A DNA stretch of 64,000 nt from an uncultured Helicobacteraceae bacterium (lineage in GTDB: Bacteria > Campylobacterota > Campylobacteria > Campylobacterales > Helicobacteraceae), in NCBI GenBank assembly GCA_910578285.1, contig CAJTQL010000002.1, forward strand, positions 1-64,000. Direction: 5' to 3'. The notes beneath the pieces were generated by a model. It saw nothing but the letters and a program-made list of their open reading frames with translations. It did no database searches and had not been told where the DNA came from. The position numbers and the translations under genes were made by a program. Position 1 is the first letter of the stretch; every line of letters begins with the position of its first letter. This document shows, one piece after another, positions 8,310-17,277 of this stretch.

Positions 8310-9833
8310 TTAATGGTAGAAATGTCGTGTTCCTGTGAAATAGAGGGCGATTTGGTGTTTGTTTGCGGCATCTATCACCTCTTTGTCGCGAATCGAGCCG
8401 CCGGGCTGAATCACTGCCGTGATTCCCGCGCTCGCGGCGCTATCGATGCTGTCGCGAAACGGAAAGAAGGCTTCAGACGCACAAACTGCGCCATGCATGT
8501 CGATTTTGAGCTCATCTGCTTTGCGCAACGCAGCAAGCGCAGCATCGACACGGCTTGTCATGCCCATTCCAATCGCTACCATCGCCTTGTTTTTGACATA
8601 GACAATACAATTTGATTTTGTGAGTGCTGCGATTTTGTAGGCAATCGCGAGGTCATCGAGCTCGCGTTCGCTCGCGGCGCGTTTGCTCTTGCATTGCATA
8701 TTTGTGATTTCGGCTTCGCTCACGTAGTCGGCTTGTTGGAGTAGAAAGCCACCCTCAATGTGCTTGAAGTTGATTGTGTCATGTGGAATATGCAAAAAGT
8801 CAGAGTTTGTCGCGAAGAGTTTGATGCGCTTTTTTGCCGCAAAGAGTTCTTGCGCCTCTTGCGTGATTTGCCCAGCAATGATGACTTCGAGATAGTGTTC
8901 ATTTATGAGTTTGGCGAGCGATTTGTCGAGGATTCCATTGATTGCCGCAACGCCGCCATAGGCGGAGATGGGGTCGCACGCAAGCGCTGCTTTGTAGGAT
9001 TCTTCTAGTGTGTCGCGCAATGCGAATCCGCAGGGGTTGCCATGTTTGACAATCGTCACAGCAGGACGTGCGCCAAAGTTTGTAGCAATTTTCAGCGCTT
9101 GGTTGAGGTCGGCATAGTTGTTGAAACTCGGCGTGCCCTTGAGCGTGGCGATGTTGTGCCAAAATGTGCCCGATTCGTAGAGTGCGCCGCGTTGGTGTGG
9201 GTTTTCGCCATAGCTTGTCGCACAGACTTTGTGCGCTGTGATGAAATGCGTTGTGCCAAAGTTGTTGTCGATTCGCATGTTCATGTAGTTTGCAATCATT
9301 GCGTCATAGGCGGCGGTATGCTCGAAGGCTTTTTGCATAAGCCCGCGCCGAAAGTCGAGCGTATTGCCGCCATTTTTGAGTGCGTCAATTGCTGTCGGAT
9401 AGTCGTTTGGGCTTGTCAGCACAATCACGTCGGCAAAGTTTTTTGCCGCTGCGCGAATGAGAGCTGGTCCTCCGATGTCGATATTTTCAATGATGGTGTC
9501 CCAATCGTTCGTTTTTTGCACGGTTGCAGCAAAAGGATAGAGATTGACGCAGACAAGGTCGATAGGCTCGATTCCTTGCTCTTGTGCGACATCTGCATCG
9601 CGTTCGCGGCGAAAGAGAATCCCGCCGTGGATTTTGGGGTGCAATGTCTTGACGCGCCCGCCGAAGAGCTCGGCGCTGTTTGTGTATTCGCCAATATCTA
9701 TCGCAGGGATTTGTGCTTCGCGCAGTGCAGCAAGCGTCCCACCAGTTGAGAGAATCTCGAACCCAAACGCGCAGAGATCCTTCGCAAACGCAACGATTCC
9801 GCTCTTGTCGCTTACGCTAAGGAGGGCTTTCAT
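8310..9833 (-). CDS. purH: Bifunctional AICAR transformylase / IMP cyclohydrolase
   Basis: PurH performs the last two steps of IMP synthesis. The N-terminal MGS-like IMP cyclohydrolase domain ([37 protein letters not shown]) is followed by the AICAR transformylase domain with [11 protein letters not shown] and the C-terminal [19 protein letters not shown] 9833 gives 507 residues, the usual length; the frame extends 11 codons upstream without a site. It is first in a leftward unit with hemL, the atpZ-like gene and a membrane protein gene. guaA in the same window uses IMP-derived XMP. Confidence 0.96.
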   Translation of the reverse strand: MKALLSVSDKSGIVAFAKDLCAFGFEILSTGGTLAALREAQIPAIDIGEYTNSAELFGGRVKTLHPKIHGGILFRRERDADVAQEQGIEPIDLVCVNLYPFAATVQKTNDWDTIIENIDIGGPALIRAAAKNFADVIVLTSPNDYPTAIDALKNGGNTLDFRRGLMQKAFEHTAAYDAMIANYMNMRIDNNFGTTHFITAHKVCATSYGENPHQRGALYESGTFWHNIATLKGTPSFNNYADLNQALKIATNFGARPAVTIVKHGNPCGFALRDTLEESYKAALACDPISAYGGVAAINGILDKSLAKLINEHYLEVIIAGQITQEAQELFAAKKRIKLFATNSDFLHIPHDTINFKHIEGGFLLQQADYVSEAEITNMQCKSKRAASERELDDLAIAYKIAALTKSNCIVYVKNKAMVAIGMGMTSRVDAALAALRKADELKIDMHGAVCASEAFFPFRDSIDSAASAGITAVIQPGGSIRDKEVIDAANKHQIALYFTGTRHFYH

Positions 9834-9905
9834 CGTGTCGAATCCTTTTTTCTTTGGATGATACAAAGAGTTGGCTAATCGTTTCGCGTCCGCTTGGTTT
9901 GGTTT

Positions 9906-10232
9906 CTAATTTTCGTGCCTTTTGTTACGAATCTGCACTTGTTCGAGGATTTTTTCAAGATGATTTTGCGCACCATTCACGGCATAGAGCGGCGCGGGGT
10001 CTTTTGCGCCCGGCTTTTGCTCGCGCTCAAACGCGATTTGCTCGAGATAGTTGGGCGTGTCTTTGAGCCGCTCGGCAATTTGGTCAAGCGATTTGTTTTC
10101 GAGGTTAGCGAGCAATTGCGCAAACCACGCGTTCTCTGTACCTTCTGTGTCGTTGTCCGCTTGTTCTTTGGGTTTTGTTGTCTCTTTTGCTGTGGTTTGT
10201 TGCGGTGTCAAGAAGTTAGAATCTATTTTCAT
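9906..10232 (-). CDS. Small hydrophilic hypothetical protein
   Basis: ATG 10232 is preceded by AAAGGAAAAACA, so the protein is 108 residues, starting MKIDSNFLTPQQTTAKE. It is hydrophilic, with a Thr/Lys/Glu-rich N-terminal third and a predicted helical C-terminal part (WFAQLLANLENKSLDQIAER). There is no signal peptide or membrane span. It precedes purH by 72 bases in the same direction. I do not recognise a family. Confidence 0.6.
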   Translation of the reverse strand: MKIDSNFLTPQQTTAKETTKPKEQADNDTEGTENAWFAQLLANLENKSLDQIAERLKDTPNYLEQIAFEREQKPGAKDPAPLYAVNGAQNHLEKILEQVQIRNKRHEN

Positions 10233-10315
10233 TGTTTTTCCTTTGGTTTGGACTTTCATAGCTTGGCAAGCAAAAATTGTGCCCTATTGGCGCGGCAGAT
10301 TCTGCCCTATTGTGC

Positions 10316-10321
10316 TATAAT
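10316..10321 (+). promoter_or_regulatory. Extended -10 box (GTGCTATAAT)
   Basis: A perfect TATAAT with TG one base upstream lies in the intergenic stretch before the ankyrin gene, facing right. A transcript would start near 10328 and run across the A14 tract at 10445-10458 before reaching the ankyrin start. Confidence 0.55.
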
Positions 10322-10444
10322 GGGCGCATTGTGGTGGTGAAGTAAGGCAAAGAGGTTGGGGCTATGCAGATTGAGGGTAGAGAGTATATCGTACAAGGTA
10401 ACGATATGATGTACGTTAGATTCAATGTGTTATCTTGCATTTAC

Positions 10445-10458
10445 AAAAAAAAAAAAAA
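10445..10458 (+). repeat. Poly-A tract, A14, in the leader of the ankyrin gene
   Basis: Fourteen adenines lie between the -10 box at 10316 and the ankyrin start at 10540. A short frame opening at ATG 10364 (MQIEGREYIVQGNDMMYVRF) runs through the tract and stops about 50 codons on; one extra A would place it in frame with the ankyrin gene. The tract may affect expression, but this is inference. Confidence 0.6.
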
Positions 10459-10539
10459 CGATACACTACACTGCACAGGTTGCTGCTTATGCAATTTTTA
10501 TCGCATAAATCTGTGACGCATAGAAATACAGGAGAAAAC

Positions 10540-11280
10540 ATGGAAAAACAAAATTTTGGATATTACTTAAAGGCACTAGAAGATGGTGATATTAGAAAGC
10601 TCCAAACCTTTCTTGTCGATAGCGAAAATATTGATATGCAGGATGAAGATGGCAATACACTGCTCCACCACGCAGCAAGGCTAAATAGTGAAGGAGGGGT
10701 TGCGATGCTTATTGATGCAAATCCCTTTATCCGCAACAATGAGGGTAAAACACCTTTTAATATAGCCTATGAAAATGATAATGCTTATATAGCTAAAATG
10801 ATTGATAGCGTTAGAGACAGATGGCAAGAAAAACACGGTAGATATGAGGAAGAGAAAGAAAGAGAAGTTCCATTTTTCTTAACGGATACAAAAGATTCTA
10901 TTTTAAAACAATTTCAAGAAAAAAATATGAGCGATGAGAGTTTGCTAGATACAGAATCTGGCAATGGGCAAGTTGTGCTATATTCTGTTCTTAATGCGTG
11001 GAAGTTTGATTTTATCAATGAGAAAATGCCACCTGTGGTGGAAATTTTGATAGACAAAGCCAAAGGAGATGTGGAAGCAGTTATAGAGGGTTTTGATCGC
11101 TATATGGAGCAATGGGAAAATGAGATTTGGGACGAACCTGCAGTATATGCAGAGAATGAAAATGGTGAAGATGATTATCGCTATGAGACTGACCCAGATG
11201 AGTGGATAAGAGAGATAATGCCTATTGAGGAATGGGAGGAGCTCAAAGAGCAAATGCGAGCCTATGCAACTAAGAAATAA
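10540..11280 (+). CDS. Ankyrin-repeat protein, possible immunity/antitoxin partner of Fic
   Basis: The protein is 246 residues. Residues about 20-90 contain two ankyrin repeats (DEDGNTLLHHAARLNSEGG and NNEGKTPFNIAYENDNAYIA). The rest is acidic and of unknown fold, ending in several Trp/Glu-rich segments. ATG 10540 has AGGAGAAAAC upstream; the frame extends further 5' through the poly-A tract, but that part is unlikely to be translated. It overlaps the fic start by 17 bases, so the two are coupled. Ankyrin proteins often serve as immunity proteins in polymorphic-toxin loci; that role here is inferred. Confidence 0.7.
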   Translation: MEKQNFGYYLKALEDGDIRKLQTFLVDSENIDMQDEDGNTLLHHAARLNSEGGVAMLIDANPFIRNNEGKTPFNIAYENDNAYIAKMIDSVRDRWQEKHGRYEEEKEREVPFFLTDTKDSILKQFQEKNMSDESLLDTESGNGQVVLYSVLNAWKFDFINEKMPPVVEILIDKAKGDVEAVIEGFDRYMEQWENEIWDEPAVYAENENGEDDYRYETDPDEWIREIMPIEEWEELKEQMRAYATKK

Positions 11281-11929
11281 CAACGACTTTGATAGCCTTA
11301 TAGTTCATAATAAACTTGGGTTATCAGGTGAAGCATTAGAGCTGAAAATGCGAGAGCTAACACGAGTTAGAATCTTGGAGCTAAGGTCTCACACGCACTT
11401 TTGGAATTTTGATAATTTTGATTATGCGCAATATAAACATATCCATTTATATGTCTTTCAAGATATTTTTGAATGGGCAGGACAAGATAGATATGAACTA
11501 GGATTTAGCGGTAAATTCAGCAAATATATTATTCAATTTTGTAGCGGAGATGAGATTTCAAGCTATGCAGATTCGATATTTTCTACACTTGAATTTAAGA
11601 ATCTAAATACCAAAAATTCTGGTCAAATACACATTGAAGATATGCAATCTCAAGGAGATTGTATATATCAAAAAATGGTAGCTAAAAAAATAGCAAGTCT
11701 TTGGGCTAGGCTTAATTTCTTGCACCCATTTCGCGAGGGTAATGGCAGAGTTTCAAGGATATTTTTAGAAATGTTTGCTAAAACATTACATATTAAATTT
11801 GATATAGAGAATATAGAAAGAAGAAAGCAAGTTATTGCACTCAATAGGGCAATACGAGGCAATTTACGAAGTCTCGAAGAGCTAGTTTTGATGAATCAAG
11901 ATTTAGATTCTATGCATGCTATATACTAA
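11264..11929 (+). CDS. Fic-domain AMP-transferase (toxin-like)
   Basis: Fic enzymes transfer AMP or another phosphate-containing group to hydroxyl groups of target proteins. The catalytic motif HPFREGNGR is near residue 150 with the invariant His, and the upstream flap region IHLYVFQDIFEWAGQDR matches the family. ATG 11264 gives about 221 residues; the frame extends 13 codons upstream inside the ankyrin gene. I do not see an inhibitory (S/T)xxxE(G/N) helix in it, so control probably depends on another protein. It could be a free toxin or a former effector domain. Confidence 0.85.
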   Translation: MQLRNNNDFDSLIVHNKLGLSGEALELKMRELTRVRILELRSHTHFWNFDNFDYAQYKHIHLYVFQDIFEWAGQDRYELGFSGKFSKYIIQFCSGDEISSYADSIFSTLEFKNLNTKNSGQIHIEDMQSQGDCIYQKMVAKKIASLWARLNFLHPFREGNGRVSRIFLEMFAKTLHIKFDIENIERRKQVIALNRAIRGNLRSLEELVLMNQDLDSMHAIY

Positions 11930-11999
11930 AATATAAGGATTCAAGAGCTAGGTTTTTAAAGCTCATTTTTATATCAAAGAATCTCAAAAAGGAAAAATA

Positions 12000-13001
12000 T
12001 TGCGATTAGATTCTGTTGTTTTTTATGTTTGCCTTGTTTTGCTTGCTTGTTTGCTTTTCTTTTCGCAAACTATTGCAAAGGTATTTGATATAAGTACTAC
12101 GAGCATTGCGCTTATAGTGCTTTGTACGAATTTTATCCTTTCCTTATCTATCATAAAATGTAAAGTAAACCAAAAGGATAAAGGAGAAATGACAAAGATG
12201 ACTCAATGCAAATTTATAACCTATGATAGAGACAAAAAATTAGTTAAATTTTTTTATGATGATGATGAATGGTTTAAGAAATTTGTTGTGAAATTGGGAT
12301 ATGATAAATATAGTTATGACCAAAGTGATTTACTTATATTTTTACGAATTCCAAATATTACAAAGGCTGACATTCTTGAGCTATTTGAGTTTTTAGCATT
12401 ATCTATGTTTTGGGCTTCAAGGATTGAGGCTGATGAGATAATGATATGGACTTATTATATAGACAACCTAGATGATACCCTCTCCCCTAATCCATCTAAA
12501 CCTACCTACATCAGCGAATACATTAATATTATAGGACAACTCTTTTTAGCAGGATACATTGACTTCGGCTCATATTATGATAATGAGGATAGAGATAAGA
12601 TAGACTATCCTACAAATTTATCTTATTACAAAGAGGACAAATATCAAGCTTGGGTCTATTTTAGAGATAATTTCTTTTATACGAATAGATTTAATAGGGA
12701 TTTCGATGATGACATTATGATTTATGAGGGTAAAGAATACAGCACAAAAGATTGTCCAAGACGTATAGATAAAGAAATAGGTTCTGTTCTTTGTGGTTAT
12801 AGCACAATGTATAGTGATGTCTCTTGGGATACTCCAAAATATTGGTCTCAATATAATATTTGGGTAGCCCAAACCCCCAAAGGCACAAAATACTTTAATG
12901 AAATTCTAATTCCTAGATTCTATAACAAATACAAAGACTTAAGCGTTGAAATAGATGAGAAAGGAAATATTATAAGGTGGATAGGGGAGATTAATAGATA
13001 G
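12000..13001 (+). CDS. Immunity-like protein with N-terminal membrane hairpin (copy 1)
   Basis: TTG 12000 with AAGGA upstream gives 333 residues starting with two hydrophobic segments (VVFYVCLVLLACLLFF and SIALIVLCTNFILSLSII). A second start, ATG 12189 with AAGGAG right before it, would make a 270-residue soluble form. From about residue 155 the protein is almost identical to the gene at 17587-18282 (YISEYINI..GQLFLAGYID, WDTPKYWSQYNIWVAQTPKG). The copies differ in their N-terminal halves and in a short internal insertion. Position next to toxin tails suggests an immunity protein. I cannot name the family. Confidence 0.65.
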   Translation: MRLDSVVFYVCLVLLACLLFFSQTIAKVFDISTTSIALIVLCTNFILSLSIIKCKVNQKDKGEMTKMTQCKFITYDRDKKLVKFFYDDDEWFKKFVVKLGYDKYSYDQSDLLIFLRIPNITKADILELFEFLALSMFWASRIEADEIMIWTYYIDNLDDTLSPNPSKPTYISEYINIIGQLFLAGYIDFGSYYDNEDRDKIDYPTNLSYYKEDKYQAWVYFRDNFFYTNRFNRDFDDDIMIYEGKEYSTKDCPRRIDKEIGSVLCGYSTMYSDVSWDTPKYWSQYNIWVAQTPKGTKYFNEILIPRFYNKYKDLSVEIDEKGNIIRWIGEINR

Positions 13002-13136
13002 AATAGTGAATTTTATTCTCCAAAAATAGGTAAATTAGAACCTGCTTTTGATGAAGTAGGTGGAGGAATACAGATTATGTTTTCTATTTCTTTAGAAAAA
13101 TTAAATAGAGTTAGGTTTTATGAAACAATACCATAA
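13002..13136 (+). pseudogene. Orphan toxin C-terminal tail, TNT-like
   Basis: Reading on in frame after the stop at 13001 gives 44 residues ending in a stop. They include SPKIGKLEPAFDEVGGGIQI and a closing LEKLNRVRFYETIP. This pattern (Pro-rich lead, GGG(I/T)Q, then a short helix and turn) resembles the very end of TNT-type NAD-glycohydrolase toxins. There is no start codon of its own with a ribosome-binding site and the rest of the domain is absent, so I read it as a displaced toxin tail. Family assignment is by eye. Confidence 0.4.
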
Positions 13137-13149
13137 TCAAGGAAAAACA

Positions 13150-13433
13150 ATGATAAGAGCACAAGCAGAGCCTAAAGAGACACAGGAATTATATCGTAAT
13201 AATAAAAATCATAAGTGGCAAGGGACATATCCTGGTCAGAATCATGGAGTAATGAAAAGGAATGAGATAAGGGCGGGTGGAAACTTTGAAAATAGAGATT
13301 CCATACTTCCTAAAAAGCTAAAAGGAACATATAAAAAGTTCGATGTAACAAATGGAATAGATTCGCCAAGATTCGTAAGAGATACAAAAATGGCAATGTG
13401 TATTATACAGAAATAAAAAGAAGTAAAAAATGA
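13150..13433 (+). pseudogene. Barnase-like (ribonuclease N1/T1) toxin domain, frameshifted
   Basis: ATG 13150 (AAGGAAAAACA upstream) encodes a basic domain with RNNKNHKWQGTYPGQNH and a C-terminal YKKFDVTNGIDSPRFVRDTK. The next expected residues, NGNVYYTE, are in another frame: A5 at 13386-13390 needs one more A. With that base the frame ends at 13433 and its TGA overlaps the next ATG at 13430, a natural coupling that supports the correction. The pattern YK.(F/Y)DV...PR.(V/I)RD..G.VYYT matches microbial guanyl ribonucleases used as effector domains. As sequenced it stops at 13416. Confidence 0.55.
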
Positions 13434-14086
13434 ATAATGAACAAGATAAAGATGAAAAAGAGAAAGATATAACCGACATCATCGGATTGATTAATTCTTG
13501 GGCAAGTGGCGCAGCAGATGAGTGGATTAGAAACAATAAATCAAATCTCCCAAAAAGAAGTGGTTTGGTTTTAACATCTCGTTTTTGGATAATTAGTGGA
13601 ATGTTGTTGTCCCATAAAATCGCTAAAGCCAAAAACGAAACGAAAGTCTTTGATGAAGTTTATAAATTTGTCCTAAGTGTGATAGGTAGCGTTACTGGAG
13701 GATTTGCAGGGGGTAAGCTTGGTGCGGTGTTATGTGTTGGAGATAGGCTAATTGAAGCAGCAACTTACGGAATCATAGGGGCAGGAGTTGGTGCTATTGC
13801 GGGTAGCGAAGCAGGTTCTGCTTATGCTGACCATACTTCCGATAAAGCCTTTGCAAAATATCAAGACATTAAAAGCATGCTTAACAGCCATATTCAAGCC
13901 ATACAAAGTATTGGCTCAACCAACCCCAAGCTTACTTTAGCAGATATAAAACTAGCCGAAGCTCTATTTAACAAATACACGCAAAAAGATTTCACACAAT
14001 CAAACAGACAAGATAGAATTTCTTGCCTACAACCAACGCCTAACCTTGCAAACAAAAACATTTCTGTAAGAAAGAGTGAGACATAA
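13430..14086 (+). CDS. Glycine-zipper membrane-associated hypothetical protein
   Basis: This 218-residue protein begins very hydrophilic (NNEQDKDEKEKD) and contains a glycine-rich hydrophobic centre (SVIGSVTGGFAGGKLGAVL and GIIGAGVGAIAGSEAGSAYA), a glycine-zipper pattern seen in pore-forming or membrane-inserting effectors and spike-associated proteins. Its ATG overlaps the restored stop of the barnase-like domain. It overlaps the VgrG-like tail gene by 11 bases. I cannot assign a function; an effector or a chaperone-like module are both possible. Confidence 0.55.
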   Translation: MNNEQDKDEKEKDITDIIGLINSWASGAADEWIRNNKSNLPKRSGLVLTSRFWIISGMLLSHKIAKAKNETKVFDEVYKFVLSVIGSVTGGFAGGKLGAVLCVGDRLIEAATYGIIGAGVGAIAGSEAGSAYADHTSDKAFAKYQDIKSMLNSHIQAIQSIGSTNPKLTLADIKLAEALFNKYTQKDFTQSNRQDRISCLQPTPNLANKNISVRKSET

Positions 14087-14420
14087 TAAAAATGAAACCA
14101 TACAAGGTTTTTATGTAATCCAATCAAACGATAGTATAAAAATGTTTTCAAAAAAAGATACAAACATAGAAACTAATGAATACTTCAAGGCTGAAGCAGA
14201 CGATTCCATTAGCTTTAAAGCCCAAAATGATTGTTCTTTTACGGCTGATTTTGTCAATACTCTAGCCAATAAAGAAAACATTGTGGTTGCACAAAAAAAG
14301 ATTGTAAGTCAAGTAGGAGATACTATCATTGAACAAACAAAAGATAAGGTCATTATCCAAGTGGGTAAAGTGCAAGTGATTATAGACGATAAAGGACTAA
14401 GGGTAAAAAGGGGAGATTAA
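14076..14420 (+). CDS. VgrG-like C-terminal spike fragment
   Basis: GTG 14076 opens 114 residues dominated by short alternating repeats typical of the beta-prism end of T6SS spike proteins (ETNEYFKAEADDSISFKAQN; VGDTIIEQTKDKVIIQVGKV; IIDDKGLRVKRG). Full VgrG proteins are several times longer, so this is either the detached end of one or a separate small spike extension. It follows the glycine-zipper gene with an 11-base overlap in another frame. No other T6SS structural gene is visible in the window. Confidence 0.5.
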   Translation: MRHNKNETIQGFYVIQSNDSIKMFSKKDTNIETNEYFKAEADDSISFKAQNDCSFTADFVNTLANKENIVVAQKKIVSQVGDTIIEQTKDKVIIQVGKVQVIIDDKGLRVKRGD

Positions 14421-14471
14421 ACTAAATTTCTTAATATTTGATACAAAATAAATTCACACAAAGGAGACACA

Positions 14472-15602
14472 ATGAAAAATCTAAATAAAGAGTTACTTGA
14501 AGTGCTTTACATGTGCCTAGAAGCACCAATAGAGGAATTAGAATCTCTTAAGGCAAAAGTCCTTGCACTTATTGAACAAGGTGCGGTGATAGATAAAGAA
14601 ACAATCAGTGGGCTAGAAACTTATGTCAGTGATTTAGAGCAAGAATATTGGGACGATAGAGCAGTGTATGCAGGATGCAGTGCCAAAGCCACTGAAGAAT
14701 ACAGGCTTTTAAAAGTTCTTCAAAAATTTCACAAAGCAAAAGATAAGGCAAAAGCATTTGATAGGCTTTTTGTGCCTGTTACAAAGTCTAAAGGCATAAC
14801 CTATCAGCCAAAGACAAAGGCAGAGCTGAAAAAGCTCATAAAAAATAGATATATTTATTTGGGTGATATTGATGTAAGTTCTATAAAAAACTTTGATAAA
14901 TTGTTTGAGGATAGCTATAGAAAGGATTTTAGCGGGATAGAATCTTGGAATGTAAGTCATGTTGCTGATATGTATGCTATGTTTGAAGGTGCAAAATATT
15001 TCAATGCTGATATAGGTGGCTGGAATGTCTCAAAGGTTATAGATATGACATATATGTTTAATAGAGCAGAGAAATTTAATCAAAATCTTCACTGGCAGCT
15101 TAATAATGCTTGTCTTGTGGAGGGTATGTTTGATGGCACACCTTTAGAAAAAAATCCGCCCAAGTGGTATAAGGACAGGACAGAAGGTAATGAACTCGCA
15201 GATATTCAATCCGTTTGTATCTTTTTCAAAGAGGCAAAGCGCAAAGGAGGAATAGTGAAAAAATCCGATTTTGCAGATGTGTATAAAAGAGCCTTTGAAG
15301 CGGTGAAAAACATTCATTCGCATAAAAAAATCAGTGACCAAGAACTCTATAGAATCTTCGCACTTTGCGTAAGTGATGAACGTCTTTGTTATAATATAGC
15401 CGAACGTACCTCATCGCACGCTACACGCGCGGAATTTGTGCCTTTGGAGTTTATAGAATTTCTCATCGAGAATGCTAAAGATAAAAGTGTCGTGCTAGGA
15501 AAACACCAAAAGAAAAAGGATTTTGTGTGGATTGCGATAAACTCACGCAGAAAAGATATAGCCGAGCTACTAGTGAAAAATGGCTTAGAAGCAAAGGAAT
15601 AA
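14472..15602 (+). CDS. BspA-type (DUF285) repeat protein with C-terminal ankyrin-like segment
   Basis: The protein is 376 residues, with ACAAAGGAGACACA before the ATG. The centre carries DUF285/BspA 25-26-residue repeats (FSGIESWNVSHVADMYAMFE, ADIGGWNVSKVIDMTYMFN). The last 30 residues (DFVWIAINSRRKDIAELLVK) look like a single ankyrin repeat. There is no signal peptide, so it is probably cytoplasmic. The AVYA motif near residue 65 also occurs in the ankyrin protein at 10540. In this setting it may be an immunity protein; that is inferred from neighbours. Confidence 0.65.
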   Translation: MKNLNKELLEVLYMCLEAPIEELESLKAKVLALIEQGAVIDKETISGLETYVSDLEQEYWDDRAVYAGCSAKATEEYRLLKVLQKFHKAKDKAKAFDRLFVPVTKSKGITYQPKTKAELKKLIKNRYIYLGDIDVSSIKNFDKLFEDSYRKDFSGIESWNVSHVADMYAMFEGAKYFNADIGGWNVSKVIDMTYMFNRAEKFNQNLHWQLNNACLVEGMFDGTPLEKNPPKWYKDRTEGNELADIQSVCIFFKEAKRKGGIVKKSDFADVYKRAFEAVKNIHSHKKISDQELYRIFALCVSDERLCYNIAERTSSHATRAEFVPLEFIEFLIENAKDKSVVLGKHQKKKDFVWIAINSRRKDIAELLVKNGLEAKE

Positions 15603-15618
15603 ATATATAAAAATACCA

Positions 15619-17085
15619 ATGAAATATTATTTAAATCATTGCAAACAAAAGGATAAGAGCTTGAACTTAGCCAGTGTAATTTTAATAATCGTTTTGGGCG
15701 TGATAACTTGCGTAGGGTTTTTTGTGGGCTTGTATTTCTTTGAATGGAGTGCGACTAATGTAGCTTTAATACTTTTTGTTTTGGGAATCATTGCTGCAAA
15801 ATTTATTTACCCTTATCTTTTAAGGCTTCAAATGCAGCAAAAGAATGTAAATATTTCAAGAAAGAAAAAGCCAGAATCTAAAAAGGAGGCAACAATGAAA
15901 GAAAATAATGACTACGAAGAATATGAAAATGAAGAAAGCGAGTATGAAGACTATACAGACGAAGACAGAAAGGAATATGAAAGCGAATATGAATCTCACC
16001 CCTTAACAAAGCTCTTTGAAAGTTTAAGAATCGCCCAAGATGTCAGCGACCCTCTGCATATCTCTAAAAAGCTTTTTTTCAATAAAAAGGATTTGTTTGA
16101 CTTCCTTGCTATACAAAGCAAAGCACATAAAAGAGTAAGCAATTTCGCCTTTTTTGAAAGCCCACTTACGCACCCACTGCGTAAAAAGCACCTTAAAGCC
16201 ATTTTGGATTTGTGCAATATCAGCCTGTATGAAAACAAAAGTCGCAAGAAATTTAAAGAAAATTTGCGTTTTGTGAGTAAAGCAAATCCAAAATTTGCCC
16301 TGCTTATACTAGAAAAGCAAAGCAGGGAGATTCTAAATATCATTAGCATTAATGATAATGAGATAAATAGCTATGATTTAAGCCTTGAGATTCGAGAAAA
16401 ATTTGAAAAAATATCAGCCTACCCACAGGCAAAATGGAGCAATGATGATGTGTTTTGTCTGCTGTATGATAGCTTTAGGACAAGGTATAGCGAGAGGGCA
16501 AATATAGAAGCTTTTGTAGGGAGCATTGAATCTTTTAGTAAGATAATCACACAAAAACTTCAAAAGAGCGAGAAAAAGCACATCATCTTTGGCTATATCA
16601 ATCGCTGGGATAAGCCTTTAATCAATGGTGGCATAGAGCAATTTAAAAAGCTTATGCTTGATTTAGGGCAGTATTTTGATATAGATTTATTGCATATTGC
16701 CTCACATAGTGATAGCAATTTTTGCGTTATAGCATTTTGCTGAAAGACACTAAGGACACTTTGGAGGTACTATTTTTACTTGATGGGTATGATAATGACG
16801 GGCAAGAATATGAAGATAATTATTTCTTTGATCCTTATTTAACTTTGCTTAATGAGCTAGGAGGAGCAGAGGAAGATGAAATCACTATCGCAGAGTATTG
16901 CGGGGTGAATGTGATTAAAGCAGATGAAGATTTCACAGATTCTAAAGCAAATGAGGGCTTAAAAGAGGCGGATTTTACGGGTTATGAGGGCGAGGAGCAA
17001 GATTTACCTATCCGATAATATCTTGCGTATAGAAACGCTTGATGGCAGCGAGGAATATATAGAAATCATCTTTTTGATAAGATAG
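15619..17085 (+). pseudogene. Membrane-hairpin plus acidic soluble protein, broken by two frameshifts
   Basis: ATG 15619 opens 374 residues with two hydrophobic segments (residues 17-40 and 46-68), then a second strong start (AAGGAGG before ATG 15895) and an acidic region (EYENEESEYEDYTDEDRKEY). The frame stops at 16743, but coding-like sequence continues in a second frame (LLKDTKDTLEVLFLLDGYDN, to 17018) and then a third (DNILRIETLDGSEEYIEI, to 17085). The three parts read as one protein, so the 3' end has decayed. The hairpin-plus-internal-start layout matches the gene at 12000. Function unknown. Confidence 0.55.
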
Positions 17086-17184
17086 CATATAAAAGAGTGC
17101 AATGGAGAGGATAAAGAAAGAGTGAGAAAGCAAAAAGGATAAAAAGAAAGCAGAAATTCCCTCTATAAAAGAAGTCAAACTTAA

Positions 17185-17268
17185 CACCTTGCCTCAAGAG
17201 ACACACAAACAGGCAATGTGTATTATATACAAGATCGTTATCAAGCTCTTGTTAAAATTATAGAATAA
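17185..17268 (+). pseudogene. Barnase-like toxin tail (second copy, only the end)
   Basis: This short open stretch encodes SRDTQTGNVYYIQDRYQALV and then KIIE before a TAA at 17266-17268. It matches the C-terminal strand pattern of guanyl ribonuclease domains (RD..(T/N)GNVYYT..HY..F..I) and parallels the tail of the copy at 13150. The domain upstream is lost. The stop codon overlaps the ribosome-binding site of the barstar-like frame that follows. Confidence 0.45.
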
Positions 17269-17277
17269 GGAGAAAAT

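Noticed and set aside
7634..8338. Long rightward frame opposite hemL (234 codons)
   Set aside because: It is the antisense shadow of a well-conserved gene with biased codon use and has no family resemblance.
11940..11970. Short hairpin GAGCT...AGCTC plus T-run after fic as a terminator
   Set aside because: Only a 5-bp stem; too weak to call with confidence.
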